64,000 nucleotides of DNA from Tilletia caries (GCA_032718865.1 JALUTQ010000004.1:1674001-1738000), one strand, 5' to 3'. Positions 1 through 11,649 are shown, counted from the first letter of the stretch. Numbers and translations are program-made. The notes: generated from the letters alone by a model not told the origin.

Positions 1-929
1 AGGTCGAGTATCTTGCCTTGCTTGGCGAGCGAGGCGAGGCACTCGTTTCCGGAGTGAGCAATGCGACGGTGCCAGAGGAGGTGTTTGCCGTATTTTCCTC
101 GGGCCACTTGGACGGTGAACTTTACCGTCCTTTCGGCGTCGGCGGGATGTTTGCCGATCGCCTCAACACTAACGCCAGATTGAGTAGGCCCGTCGGCCCA
201 CCCTCCTTCAGCGCCCGGAGCGACATTAGCTTCACCATTCGGCAAGCCCCCATTGTCGTCCGTATCGATGCCAGCGGATGTTACCGGCCCGCTGCCAACA
301 TCAATCTCGTCGGTACTAGCTAAGCCGCCAGCTTCGCTCAATGCGCCGACCCGTCCAGCAACCACGGTTGTTACTACACCGCTATCGGTCGCCGGGTCCC
401 GACCCAGGTGTCCTGCGTCGGTCGCCCGAGGGAGAGATGGTTGCGATCCTGCTGCTCCTTCCCGGACTACATAGGTGTGCGGACCTCGTACTGGTACTTC
501 GATGACTGTCGCCTTGTGATCGGAGTCCAGCTGTGCGTAAATTTCGTTATGTTTCATGTATATTGTTGCTCCCTGTCTCGTGAACAAGACTGGGACATCC
601 TGGACTTGGAGGACCGGTACCGATATCAGGTTCACCGCGAGTCCAGGAACATGGAGGGCGTTGCCGAGTGTGAACGTTTCGGTCTTGCCTTTGATGGGGA
701 ACGACAGTTCGATCGTCCCCATACCAGCCACCTTGAGGCTGGCTCCACTGGCCACTGCGACGCTCCTCGTGTCGCTATCCGCCATCTTGCGGTAAGTCCG
801 GAATGATGCCCGGTCGGGGCACATGTGGTGCGAGGCGCCAGAGTCGAGTATCCACCTCATCGAGTTGATGAGTAGGGATGGACCCTTTCCAGCGCACAAA
901 GCGACCATGGGCGGCATTCCGGCCTCATC
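1..929 (-). CDS. copia Pol, N-terminal part (protease, GAG-pre-integrase), partial
   Basis: This is the same frame as gag, continuing immediately after the TAG at 930-932 without further stops to the window edge (about 309 codons). It contains the retropepsin signature WILDSGASHHMC near 820-850 with catalytic DSGA. At the edge is a GAG-pre-integrase domain with the LLWHRRIAHSGNE motif, whose His and downstream Cys residues belong to the zinc-binding part that precedes integrase. Between the two is a proline/glycine-rich linker of about 100 residues. Integrase, reverse transcriptase and RNase H are presumed left of the window. No separate start codon is obvious, so expression as a Gag-Pol fusion would need readthrough of the TAG. 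Confidence 0.85.
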
Positions 930-2186
930 CTACTGCTGGCGTGTTGCCACAACCATCGCCTGCTGCTCCTGGGCCGCCAATGCCGCGGTAGGTGACTGGC
1001 CCTTGCCGCGGTTGACCAAAGCATTGACTTCCGCCCAGGACAGTTTGCATTCCGATGCCCAGTGTCCCTTCTGATGGCAGCGATGGCATCCGTCGTGAGG
1101 CTGTCCACCGCCGCCACCGTTCTTGGAGGAGCCCTTCTTCTTAGCCGCGGAGAACTTTGGGCCAAGCGAGGGGTCCTTTCCTTTCTGGGACGACGACTGC
1201 GGCTGGTAGACGACGAGTGCTTGCGCCGAGGGGGTTCCTGACGCCTGCATCGCGACTGCGAAGGCGTGCTCACTGGTCGATTCGCCTTGCATGTTTGACT
1301 CTTGAAGTAGCAGCTGCTCGACGAAGTAGTCGAAGCTGGCGTTCCTACCTTCCGAGGTGCTGCGGTGGAATGCCGCTGCCTGCTTGAAGCTGTTGTAGCG
1401 CGGATGAAGGGACTTGAGGAAGTAGCGCACTTCGTCGGCTTGACCGACTGGGTTGCCGATGAGCGAGGAGTATGTGAAGTAGTAGCGGAAAGTGTCCGCC
1501 AAGGTGGTTACGTCGTGTGTGTTCTGTTTGAGGCCTTGGATCGTCTCGGCGACGCGATCCTGTGACGCCGGGTCATCGCGCAGCAGCTGCTTTCGCAGCG
1601 TACGAAAGAGCACCGATGCTCGGCGTTCACCCGAGTTGTGATGGGGAACGAGGATTGTCGATACCTCGGGCTCGAGTGTCTGTAGCAAGACCCGAGCGAG
1701 TTCCTTGTCCAACTCGTAACAGTACCTCTCCGTGCGGGGGGACAGAGGTGCTCCCGGGAACCCGACATCGTGCTCCACTCCCTCCAAGTGTTCTTGAGCG
1801 AGCGGGACGTTGTCGATGAGGTTGCGGAACCCCATGAGCCACAGAACGAAGTTCTGCTTCGCCTTGCTGAGCTTGAGCTGGTTGCCGGCAATCTTCTTGT
1901 GGGTGCTGAATTCCGCATCCCAGTCTTTCGCCTTCGGGATCGGAGTCGGCGACAGACGAGGGCTGCCCGCCTCGGTCTTGATCTTGCCCGCGATGTACAT
2001 CTGGGCTGCCTTGTCGGCTGCCTCAGAGCGGGTGAGGCCTTGAGAGCGCTCAAAGAACGAGGCCAGGGTTTCGAGTTCCGAGAGGCCGCCCGAGTCTTGC
2101 GCAGCGTTCGTGGCGCTTCGGCTGAGGGCGCCTTGGGCCAGGGCGTCGAGATCCTGGATGAGGCTGTCTTGAGTGCTGTCCATCAT
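930..2186 (-). CDS. copia Gag polyprotein region with zinc knuckle
   Basis: The gag frame has 418 codons starting ATG ATG GAC. It carries a copia-type capsid region (residues about 90-280) and a C-terminal CCHC zinc knuckle with the CX2CX4HX4C spacing, seen as CHRCHQKGHWASEC. Gag packages the element RNA in virus-like particles. The frame ends in TAG at 930-932, but protease and later pol domains follow in the same frame. Either the TAG is a programmed readthrough site or it is a single nonsense change; CAG to TAG would be one C-to-T step. This is a fungal transposable-element gene, not a host gene. Confidence 0.88.
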   Translation of the reverse strand: MMDSTQDSLIQDLDALAQGALSRSATNAAQDSGGLSELETLASFFERSQGLTRSEAADKAAQMYIAGKIKTEAGSPRLSPTPIPKAKDWDAEFSTHKKIAGNQLKLSKAKQNFVLWLMGFRNLIDNVPLAQEHLEGVEHDVGFPGAPLSPRTERYCYELDKELARVLLQTLEPEVSTILVPHHNSGERRASVLFRTLRKQLLRDDPASQDRVAETIQGLKQNTHDVTTLADTFRYYFTYSSLIGNPVGQADEVRYFLKSLHPRYNSFKQAAAFHRSTSEGRNASFDYFVEQLLLQESNMQGESTSEHAFAVAMQASGTPSAQALVVYQPQSSSQKGKDPSLGPKFSAAKKKGSSKNGGGGGQPHDGCHRCHQKGHWASECKLSWAEVNALVNRGKGQSPTAALAAQEQQAMVVATRQQ

Positions 2187-2235
2187 TGTTGGAGAGTCCG
2201 TTGTTGTAGCTGGGGGAGGATTGAGCTCATAACCA

Positions 2236-2733
2236 GTTAGATATCCTCCTACTCCGGGTCCGGAAACCCCGGGTCACCCGGAGAGGACTGACCTGTATGA
2301 AGAGTCTTCTTGTTCTCAAAGGTTCACGACGTTCAGCTGATTGACCGCTTGTGGTAGTTGTATTCATAGAAGCATGGGTACAAGGGGCAAAGGCATGGGG
2401 TGGAGAGAAACGGAGGGAGGCCCTGCAGAAGAAATCGGGAAGAGAGACTAAGTAACTGTGCTTGCCAGACTCTCGGTTTCCAACTGATTACCACACACCT
2501 GCACCACTCAAACGTTTCACTCCTTGATCGATTTGGCCTCAATAACGTTGGCCGCCAGATGCCGACTTGACGCTTGATGTCCACTTGGCCTTCCACGGGA
2601 ACTTCCAGATACGTTCCACATTAACGTGGGACAGTCCCGTTATTGTCCACCTCTCACACCTTCCTTGTTCCTTCGGACTCGCCAAGTTGGTTCCATTTCC
2701 CAGAAGCCACTTCACATTTGACACGAGCTAACA
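2236..2733 (-). repeat. probable 5' LTR of the copia element
   Basis: Read on the minus strand, this roughly 498-base segment begins TGTTAG at 2733 and ends CTAAC at 2236, directly abutting the primer-binding site, so the ends form a short TGTTAG/CTAAC inverted repeat. The canonical final CA is missing at the inner end; the next base starts the TGG of the primer site. No second copy is in the window, so the limits are inferred from the ends and the primer site only. Confidence 0.6.
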
Positions 2734-3456
2734 AGTTCTTTGACCTCCAGCCGACTTCCTCCCCGACTTCCAGGCGCCGGCGCAGCTGACTTCATGCTTC
2801 ATGCAATAGTCGATGACATCTTGCCTTTTTATCCGTGTCGTCCAGCGTCCAGCTTCCAGCATGCATCCACCATCTTCGCCTGTAAGGGGTTCTGTTCTCC
2901 GACCTCCACAGACGGCGCCGTTCCACTTGGACCCCCTTCTCGCACTTTGTATCGCTCCACCGCCGACTATACGCGAACAGGCCGGTCAATAACGAGGGTG
3001 AACTTTGAGTTCATTGGTATCATGCTGCTCTTGCTCACCGCTCGGTGTCCAGCGTCCAGCATCCACCATCTTCGCCTGTACTACAGGGTTTCTGTTCTCC
3101 GACCCATTCTTCGTTATCAGGCTCTCAGCCTCGCCTACTATTCTGGGTTAGTGGCCTTCCCAGGGACGATGAATGGTTATTGGACTTGCGCCGGTCGGCC
3201 GACTTCAATCTCAACCAAAAGACTGATTATGGCCAGGCATGAAGCGAAGCACAACACCATGCTTCCTTGGCTCTGTGTTCTAGCCGGTCCCACCTATGCC
3301 CCGTTAACGTCATACACCCAAAGCAGCTTATAAAGGCCTACTTGGACTCATCTCGTTGCTAATTCCTTCCTCCCTTCCCATCTGATCTGCACACCCTTCT
3401 ACCCTCCTTATCCTTTTTTCCCAGTCTTAGAACTTTCAGTAGCTTCGACATCGAAC
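2734..3456. other. spacer with a duplicated ~60-base block and O-methyltransferase promoter
   Basis: I see no convincing gene here. A block around 2840-2905 recurs at about 3046-3105 with small indels; both copies contain CATCTTCGCCTGTA and TCTGTTCTCCGACC. A TATAAA element at 3329-3334 lies about 125 bases before the ATG of the downstream methyltransferase, and a CT-rich leader follows, which fits a core promoter. Confidence 0.6.
3329..3334 (+). promoter_or_regulatory. TATA box of the O-methyltransferase gene
   Basis: TATAAA within CTTATAAAGGCC, about 125 bases before the start codon at 3457. Position and match are typical of a fungal core promoter; this is inferred from motif and distance only. 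Confidence 0.45.
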
Positions 3457-5346
3457 ATGAGCTCTCCAGAGTCTTCTTACGCTTACCTGCGGGCCCTTTC
3501 AACCACTCTCAACCGGGCGCTCGCTAGCTACGAATCTCACTTATCCCCTGGCAATGCCGGCAATCTCGACTTGGAGAACCCTGTGGCCAAGCGACCGGAC
3601 GATTCAAGCAAGAGTATGGCAGAGGCGCGCTGGGCGTGCCTCAATGCCTTGGATGTCTTGCGGGCCACCCTACAGAGTCCGGTCGATGCCATGTATCAGA
3701 CCTACACCTCCACGCACGAACTCGCCGCCCTCGGAGTGGTCATCAAATTTGGCGTCGTCGATTCCATGTACGATTCGGCAACACAGTCAGGAGACGAGAT
3801 GACTGGCGTCCCCGTTCAAGTTCTGGCAGAAAAAGAAAAGCTTGGTGAGAACGCCAGGGTGACATGAGCGTTTTGGCTTGTCTTTGGGATTTGGCTGACA
3901 TGAAATCCCTTCTTGTAGAACGTTTGTTGCGATTGCTTGCAGTTAGGCACTGGTTCCGCGAGACATCTGAGGGTTGCTTCCAACCTACTCGTCATGGGGC
4001 CGCCCTGCGAGCGGGTCAGCCAGTTGCAGCATATGTGAGTCACGAATAGACCATCACGTCCAAGAAGATCTGAAGGCACTGACATTCCTAAACCTCAACG
4101 ATGGGCGACACGGTTCAGATCGCAACGCACGCTACCACAATCTTTGCCAGCATGCACGAATTCCCCATCACACTGCGTGATCCGATCTCGCGCGACAGCG
4201 ACTCTGAGCATCAAACTGCCTTCGCACGTGGACCGGGACAAGGTACTTTCTGGGAACACCTCACAGCGCATCCAGACGCGATGCGCGACTTCGGTCTGAG
4301 CATGCAAGCGTCCGGCGAGATTCAACTCGCGGCCTCCTTGCGCGAATTTCCCTGGCGCAAACGTCTGCAAGACAAGATGCTCGTAGACGTCGGAGGCGGT
4401 GCTGGACATTTTTCCGTCCAGTTCGCGAAGATGAACATTCCTGGGCTGAACATCGTTGTGCAGGACCGGCCGGGAACGTTTGAGCTCGCCCAGCAGCATT
4501 TCGCAAAGACGGTCCCGGACTTTGTCGCAGACGGCCGAGCTGAATTCGAGCAGGGTGACTTCTTCGCACCGAATCCGAGAAAGGGCGAAAATGTCTGCTA
4601 CCTGCTCCGTTCGATCCTGTGAGTCCACTGATCCTTCCAAGTGCCCTTGCTTGAACTCTGGAGCATGACTGACTGACTGCACCTGTATTTCTGGCCATCC
4701 ACAAAGACACGATTGGAGCGACGAGCACTGCGTCAAGATCCTGTCGAACCTCGCAAACTCAATGCACCCATCGTCCTCCATCTTTGTCCACGACGCTCTC
4801 CTGCGACCCTGTCTCCCGCCAAACCCCGCATCGCGGCCCTCGTCCCCGACCAGCCCCGTGCTCGACCACGCCAAAAACGCAGGTGTCTCTCACAATGACA
4901 TGCTCAAGCGCCATAGCATCATCACCCCGCCGCTGAGTGACGCCGGGAACGACAGTGGCGACGCGGCCGGCTCCAAGTCGTATGACGCTGGCTCCAGCGG
5001 CGGCGGCGGTGGGAGCAACGGCACGGCCGAAGCTCCCTGGCCGATCCCGCGCAACTTCGGCCCAAACACTAGTCAGGTCTGCGGTCTCGACTTGCTGATG
5101 CTTCTCGAGCTGAGTGAGTAACCTGTCATCCAGGTTCCAGGCGTCGAGCGAAGGCATGCGAACGAAGTTCAGGAGCGAAGAAGATCTGACGATTGGCTTC
5201 GTTCCCTCTGCTGCGCATTTTTAGACGGTCGGGAACGTACGGAGGCTCAGATTCGAAGCATCGCGGAGCGAGCTGGCCTTGAGCTTGTGCACACGACGTC
5301 TTTGACCTCGGGCCGTGGCATTTTCGAGATCCGGCTTCCTTCCTGA
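3457..5346 (+). CDS. S-adenosylmethionine-dependent O-methyltransferase
   Basis: Five exons read as 3457-3844, 3919-4034, 4119-4618, 4707-5113 and 5225-5346, giving 510 residues. The N-terminal third is the winged-helix dimerisation domain of plant/fungal class II O-methyltransferases, with ERLLRLLAVRHWF in exon 2. The SAM-binding glycine loop VDVGGGAGHFS lies near residue 256. RSILHDWSD, which carries the usual catalytic-base His, spans the exon 3/4 junction, and the protein ends GIFEIRLPS. Such enzymes methylate phenolic hydroxyls in secondary metabolism; the substrate cannot be read from sequence. A Ser/Gly-rich insert sits in exon 4. No other biosynthetic gene is adjacent, so cluster membership is unsupported. 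Confidence 0.9.
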
Positions 5347-5924
5347 AGCAGGCAGCGCATCCATCGGATCTTTCTCACTTATCAGTATACCACCTCCACA
5401 GTAAAGTATGTATAGACACCACTCTTGCCTTTCGGCGCGTCACGGCATCGTGCCTGTAGCGTTGGCCTCACTTCCATCATACTCCTAGACTCAGCGCGCC
5501 CGAATTGATCGAAGCATTTCCGATGGTATTTTTTCGATTTCGTGTTTCTACCAGGTTGGTGTTGGGAAAGGCAAGCGAAAGCGTGGCTGTTGCGTTGAGT
5601 GGGGGATGTTGGATTGGCGTTCAAGTCAAGAATCGAGAGAAAAGTAGGCGTTTCAGAGAAGGAAATGGGGAGGTGGAAGTATGGCAGGTGAAACTGAAGG
5701 GCGAACGTGAAAGGGGGGAGGGAAGACAAATAAGGAGGGGAGAGAAGTTGAAGGAAGACGCCGGCTAGCAGGACGTACTGTTGAATGGCAGTGGAGGCGA
5801 GCTGAAAACGAAGGAGCTGAGAGAGGTGTCGCATCGAGGCCCTCGGCCAGAGTTCAAAGATGGCGGCCGCAACGCGAGTATCGGGCAGGCCATCCGCGTC
5901 CCCTCAAAACCCAAGCCCGGCTTC
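5347..5924. other. convergent 3' spacer
   Basis: This lies between the stop of the methyltransferase (+) and the stop of TOM70 (-). It is purine-rich near 5640-5760. I see no gene, RNA gene or repeat here; presumably the two 3' untranslated regions. Confidence 0.5.
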
Positions 5925-8313
5925 TCAAGGCATCTGATTCGCAAGCGAAGTCAACGCCGGCCCAGCCTCTGGGAAGTTCTCGATAAACTCAAGCTGGGAC
6001 CGCGACGCATATTCGTACGTGATCGCATTGATCAGCTCGTTCTCCGTCCGGGCCATCTGCGCACTCTTCGCAAAGTGGCCAATCGCATCCTTCATCCGGC
6101 CCTGTTGGAGACTGAGCTGGGCCAGCGTGGCAATGGCCATGTCGCAGTCCGGGTCGATCTTGAGGGCGCGTTCGCAGAGCTGCTCGGCCGCGGGCAGGTC
6201 TTGCTTCCATTGGAAGACGGCGAGGGCCTTGTTGATCATCGGCAGCACGTTTGACGAGCCTGGGTTCTCAGCCTCGATCTCGATACCCTTGTCAAACTTG
6301 GAAATCGCGTCCTCGTAGCGACCCTGGTCGAGCAACAGCTCTCCGTAGTAGTTGTACGCCTCGGAAGAGGAGTTGAACTTGCGCAGCACCTTTTGGAAGG
6401 CGGATGTCGACTTTTCGACATTGCTCATCTTGTACTGAGCCACGGCGTATTGTACTTGCGAGAATATGAAGGAGTCGTCGAGCGATGTCGACTTGAGGTA
6501 GTCCTCACATGCGGCATCGTAGTCGCCCATGATGTAATACACTTGCCCGCGGTGGTAGTAGATGTCAGGGTCGTCAGGGTTCGCCTCCACGGCGCGGTCG
6601 AACACTCGGAACGCCTCATCCTTGTCGCCTGTGGAAGGTATCAGGCCAGGGGTTAGGATACGCCACAGAGGAGCGGTGACAGGCTTTTATACTCACTCAA
6701 TTCCATCAGTACGCTCGCCTTCTTGACCCAGCTCTGAACGTAGTCGGGCTTCAACTCCGTTGAGCGGTTCAAGTCTTCCAGGGCACCTGGTGCGTCGCCG
6801 ATGATGAATCTGCGAGGGGAGATGAACGTGAGTAATCCAGTAGGAGCATCTGGAGACGCATACATGCATACTCACTTGAATGTCCCGCGCATGTTGTATG
6901 CATGTGCCTCCAATTCCTTCTCGCTGAGCCCGGCCTTGAGAGCATCTGTGAATTTGGTGTTGGCCAGAACGTAGTCCTTCTTCTCGATGGCCTGGTATGC
7001 CTCGAGGAGGATGTTGTCGCCTTCGGAGGGCTGAGCGGGCAGTGCGGGAGGCTCCTTGTAGCGGAAAGCGTCGAGGTAGGCGGTGATGAAGGTGGAAGAA
7101 GGCAGCTTGGGCTCGCGTGTCTGTGGAAGAGGTTCACGTCAGCATGTGTCGCGTGCACATGCTCGTGGGAGGAAGCATGGACGTACTCGGATGATCTCCT
7201 TGGCTTGAGCCTGCGCGAGCTGCTTGAGGACACGCTCCACAGACGCAGTCGCTTCCTCATTCTTGAACTGCCCAAGGATCGCTACTGCAGTGAAATCTGG
7301 AAGGTGATGGAGATGGACGGAACGTCAGCGAGCAGGCGCATATAATGACCCGGGTTGGGAAAGCAAACATACCTGTGAGCGCTTGTGTGAGAAGCTTGCG
7401 CTTCGCTTCCCCCTCCGCTCCCTCCTCCGGGTCTTTGCCGAGTGCTTCCCTTGCGATTGCTCTCCGGTTGAGGGCCTTGATGTATGCCTTGTCCAGCTTG
7501 AGAGCCTCGTCGCAGTCTGCAATGACGTTCTCGTACTGCCCGCGGTTCGAGTAGCAGGCCGCGCGATTGGAGTAGAAGACGGCTTGTTCCTCCGCGGCGA
7601 GGGCCTTGGTGTATAGATTTGTGGCATCCTCGAACGCACGCGCTTGGTACTTCTTGTTTCCGGCGATTTTTAGTGCTTGCGCGAGGGATTTGCGGCGCTG
7701 GAGAGTGGAGGATGGGGAAAGCATGCAGAAAAGATGAGCTACCAGGGCAGGTGAGGCGGATCTGAAATACAGCGGTGTGCAGTGAAACACGTACATCATC
7801 TGGCAGCCGGCGGATCTCGTCTTCTGACAGTGCGAATAATTGTTCTGTGTGGATGAAGCAGCCTCCAATCAGCGAATCCTGCACAATGGGAAGCCGGTGC
7901 GAGAGTGACGAGCGAATGGGCCGCAAGCCAAGCCACTACTCTGTAAGAAAATGACACTCACCATCCGAAGCCTCCTCCAGCAGTGGTCCCTCGGGGTCTC
8001 TGAGCGCATCCCCAGATGCGCCCGCGCCGCCAGCCTTCTTCTTCTTGCCGTGCTTCTTCTTCTTGCCCCCGGCACTGGGCTTGTCGGAATCGGAAGAGGA
8101 TGCATCGCCGCCACCGGCGCCGCCTTTACGCGATGCCGATGCGGAGCCAGGGCCGAGGAGGAAGTAGTATGCTGCGCCGAGGGAGATGGCCGCGCCGGAC
8201 GCGATGAGGATTGTGCGGTTCTCGTCGACGAACTTGGCGAGCTTGGAGGTGGAGGCGGACGCGGACGAGGATGCGCCGCTCATGGCCGAGGAGGACGAAG
8301 GGAGGGGAGCCAT
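5925..8313 (-). CDS. TOM70: mitochondrial import receptor TOM70
   Basis: Seven exons on the minus strand (8313-7962, 7844-7795, 7697-7373, 7297-7197, 7120-6876, 6809-6697, 6628-5925) give 629 residues with frame closing exactly. Residues about 36-54 form an N-terminal membrane anchor, followed by a lysine-rich stretch (KKKKHGKKKK), then a clamp-type TPR block beginning AGNKKYQARAFEDATNLYTK and further TPR units to the C-terminus. This is the layout of TOM70, the outer-membrane receptor that takes Hsp70/Hsp90-bound carrier preproteins and passes them to TOM40. The length matches fungal TOM70 (about 600-620). It is divergently arranged with the SUMO gene. Confidence 0.93.
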
Positions 8314-8935
8314 TCTGTGTGCTGTTCGCTGTGGACAACGTCGAGCCTGTCGTTGGCGCGGTCAGCAGCAGCGCGATCGTTGTTGGATGCGATGCGGTCA
8401 GGATTTCTTCTCGTTTGACGGCCATCCATGATCCAGCGGCTGCTCGCCGCCCAAGTCCGGAACAGACCGGCCCGGGGACCCGAGATCCGCCGCAGCTTAT
8501 TTTCCCTGGTTAAATACGGGAGACGCGTCGTCGCGTGTCGAGACTCGAGCGCGTCAAGCGTTTCGAGAAGCTCGAGGCCCGACAAGCGAAACGCGGTGCT
8601 CTTTCTCTGCTCCCTGCTCAACGCATCCCTCGAGCACAGCGCGTGTTCGTGTTCGCCTGCAATGATGTCGAGTGCGGCTTGCTGTCTCTGATGCGCTGGC
8701 TGGTCCGCGTGGCGTGAGTGGTGTGTGAGCGAAAGAGAGCCGAGAGAAGAAACAAGAAAAGAAAAGAAAAGGAAATCCAAAAGTCGCCCTTGCTCGTCCC
8801 CGTCCTGCTCGTCCTCATCCAGCCAACAACATCCCGCCAATCTCATCCACCAGCACACTCACACTCACACACAACAACGACAACAACAACAACAACGCCA
8901 CTGTCTGCAGCAACACTTCCCATACACCAGCCACA
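8314..8935. promoter_or_regulatory. divergent promoter region, TOM70 (-) / SUMO (+)
   Basis: About 620 bases separate two divergent start codons. The SUMO-proximal end is a CA/CAA-rich leader (about 8850-8925) ending in CCACA before the ATG. No clear TATA box is visible. I infer a shared promoter from geometry only. Confidence 0.4.
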
Positions 8936-9659
8936 ATGTCCGACCAAGAGAACGCCGACGGAGCCCCCAAGCCAGAGCCCTCTGAGCAGCTCAACATCAA
9001 AGTCAAGGACGCAGACGTGAGTGCCACACACCCACACACACACGGGATGAGCCTGGCCAGGCGAGTGAGCGCAACGAGGGTGATGATCACACATCGACGC
9101 GACGAACCACGAGCCTTGCTCTCCAACACCTGCAGCCGCCTCCTCACACATCCACGCCCCTCCGCAACCCCGCACTTGAGTTACATCGTACTGACGCATC
9201 TCGCTCCCCCTTTCTTCAAAATGTAGGGAAACGAAGTCTTTTTCAAAGTCAAGCGCCACACCCGCCTGTCCAAGCTGCGCAAGGCGTACGCTGACCGGAT
9301 GGGCAAGCAGGAGGCCCAGATCCGATTCGTGTTCGACGGAGACCGCATTACTGACGAATGCACACCAGCTTCTGTACGTGGATTTTCTGCACAGGCCTCG
9401 GTCTCGAATCGACTGCGGAACGCGTCGCTGATCAAGGTACTGACTGCTTTTCCCATTCTTCTCTTTCTCATGTTCTCTTCTCGCAACAGCTGAATATGGA
9501 GGACAACGACGAGGTCAGTGCCTCTCCCCATCCAGCTTCCGTCTCCCAACGCGTCTGCCCTGCTTCCAATACTGACCTTTCCTGCGTTCACATCCCCCAC
9601 AATAGATTGACGCCATGGTAGAGCAAGTCGGTGGCGCGCGGACATCACGAACAGCATGA
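8936..9659 (+). CDS. SMT3: SUMO (small ubiquitin-like modifier)
   Basis: Four exons (8936-9016, 9227-9373, 9490-9513, 9606-9659) give 101 residues. The order is a charged flexible N-terminus, then NIKVKD, a beta-grasp core with VFFKVKRHTRLSKLRKAY and RFVFDGDRI, then LNMEDNDEIDAMVEQVGG. The di-glycine is followed by seven residues (ARTSRTA) that a SUMO protease would remove before E1 activation. SUMO is conjugated to lysines of nuclear and other proteins. Exon 3 is only 24 bases. Length and motifs fit fungal Smt3 closely. Confidence 0.95.
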
Positions 9660-10176
9660 GCTCTTTCCGAACTTCGAACCCCTTCATGATCCACTTCTTC
9701 CCGCCGCCGCCACGGCGCGGAGATCCTTTTCCCAGCGACGGCGTTCGCATTTCGATCCATTGCAGCGCGAAACATTCTTCTAAGACGGGGTTTTGAGGGC
9801 GTTGACGGAGCCGGGCTTCGGATTCGGACGATGACGCGGCGGAACCAGAGGGACGCAATCACGACACACGCTCGCGTCTGGTTCGCCCCCCTTCCCTCCT
9901 CCCGTAAATGCCCCCCTGGCTACTCGATCCATTCTGCGTCCCCGTCCCCCGATTCCTTGTAGACCCTGTTTTCGCAACCCGTTATCTCCATTGTCCATTC
10001 TTGCAAGTCCATTCGACTAGCATGTATACGATTGACACTCAGTGGGCAATTCTCTCGTACTCCCGTCGCATGCACTCGCTCAGAGACCTAGAAAGTCGCC
10101 TTCCTGGGCTTGACAACTTCGGATTACTGTGGAGAGATAGGGATATCGAGCTTCCTTAGCGAGAAGAAGCTACTCC
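9660..10176. other. convergent 3' spacer
   Basis: This lies between the stops of SUMO (+) and TyrRS (-). I see no gene or repeat. Confidence 0.5.
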
Positions 10177-11649
10177 TCATGATGACTGTGACGCGCCGGC
10201 ACCGATAGAGGCACCAGCCAGTTGATCTGCCAATCCGTCCGCATCGCCTGACGCCACGCCTTTTGCTGCTGACGGTGGTAACGATGCCTGTGCCGCGGTT
10301 GGTTCGGCGGCGCCTGTCGTTGTTATTGTCGTTGCTGCGGCCGCTGGCGTAACCTTGGGGTCTGCTTGATCAGGTTGGGCTTGTGCGTCCTTGACATGGC
10401 GAGGGTTGACTGGCACACAGTGAGTTGGAAGACGCGTAAGAAGTCATATTTCGTCACACACAACACTGTGCAGCTCGAACAGAAACTCACCCTTTTTCTC
10501 CTTCTTCTTCTTCTCTGGAACCGCTTTTGGGTAGGCGGCCTCCTCTGCTTTCCGGAAGGCCACGTTGGTTGCAAATTCTTCCCGAATGGGAGTGAGCAAG
10601 TGATTAATGGCATCGGCCACACCGAGCTTGAGGTCCAACGGGTGTAATGACTTGGACGCAAAGTCGGCCTCGAGCTGCTCGTACGAGGAGAAGTGCAACG
10701 TCCCTCCGTACTTCTCTGGTCTGACGATGGAGAGCACGGTACCCTCGGGTGCTCCCTCGGCGGCGAAGGAGCGCATGACGCCTGGAAGTTGCGTCTGACC
10801 CGCTTCGCGCGACTCGCGTCGAAGTCGGTCTACCGGGAACAGGACGGCGCGGGCAAAGGCAAGAACACCGTTACCTTCGACCACACCCTCCACGCAGTGT
10901 GCGGCATTTAGCTTCTTCTTCACGTCCTTTTCCGAGTCGAGGAAGTCGATCTTCGAGTCCGCGTCCGAGGAGCTCATCTTGGACCCTTTGAGACCGGGCA
11001 CCATCTCATTCATCAGATGGGCGCGCTTGGCGTAGCCGAGCTTGGGCAGGATCTCCTCGGCGAGGACGAAGATCTTTCGCTGGTCGACACCTCCGAACTG
11101 GAAATCGACGCCGAGGTACTGCTCGTCGAGCGCTTGGAGACCCGGGTAGATGAGGCCGGAGAGTAGCGCGCTCGAGACCTGCTTCACCACCTCGGCGCCG
11201 GCTTTCTTGGCGTCGTGCTCGGTCACCGTGGCACAGAGCCGGTAGTTGTCCATGCTGTACTCGGGTGTGAGCTGGTAGGAGGATCCGACGACGAAGACGA
11301 GTCGGTCAGTCGGCACGCCCACGGAGGCGAAGACCGCGCGGAGGACATGGCTGTAGTACTCTACCCGGTGCCGGACGAGTTCGATGGGTGCCTTGAGGTT
11401 ATCGAGGAAGGCGTGAATGTCGGCAAGGAGGACCTTCACTTCTACGCCTGCGCGCAAGAAGTCGGCGATCTTGACCAGGGGAACAAAATAGCCGAGGTGC
11501 GGGCGACCAGTGGGAGCCGTACCCCAGTAGCACACCAGCGGCCGCTCGTCCTTCTCGAGGAGGGCTTTGATCGAGTCTCCGCCGAGGACCTCTTGGAGGT
11601 TTCGGGTGATGAGCTCGAACTTGGCTTCGGATGTGAGCTGTTGGGACAT
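10177..11649 (-). CDS. TYS1: cytoplasmic tyrosyl-tRNA synthetase
   Basis: Two exons (11649-10491 and 10409-10177) give 463 residues. It is a class I aminoacyl-tRNA synthetase: the HIGH-type signature appears as [11 protein letters not shown] (residues about 45-55) and the KMSKS-type signature as [11 protein letters not shown] (about 219-229). [10 protein letters not shown] and the [15 protein letters not shown] segment fit the archaeal/eukaryotic TyrRS family, so the enzyme charges tRNA-Tyr in the cytosol. The C-terminus is a lysine-rich KKKKKEKK stretch followed by an Ala/Thr/Pro-rich tail of about 75 residues, with no EMAP-II-like domain as in animal TyrRS. The in-frame ATG at 11649 is chosen because it precedes the conserved [14 protein letters not shown] helix; the longer upstream frame is low complexity. 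Confidence 0.95.

Larger units (their letters stand above)
1..2733 (-). mobile_element. Ty1/copia LTR retrotransposon, 5' part, truncated by window edge
   Basis: On the minus strand the order is LTR (right), primer-binding site, gag, protease, GAG-pre-integrase domain (left edge). This is the copia order, and integrase, RT and RNase H would lie to the left of position 1. The presumed LTR starts TGTTAG at 2733. The primer-binding site at about 2223-2235 is GGTTATGAGCTC on the minus strand, which matches the complement of the initiator tRNA-Met anticodon region used by copia-type half-tRNA priming. The reading frame is open from 2186 to the edge except for one in-frame TAG. The other LTR and the target-site duplication cannot be checked. 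Confidence 0.9.
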
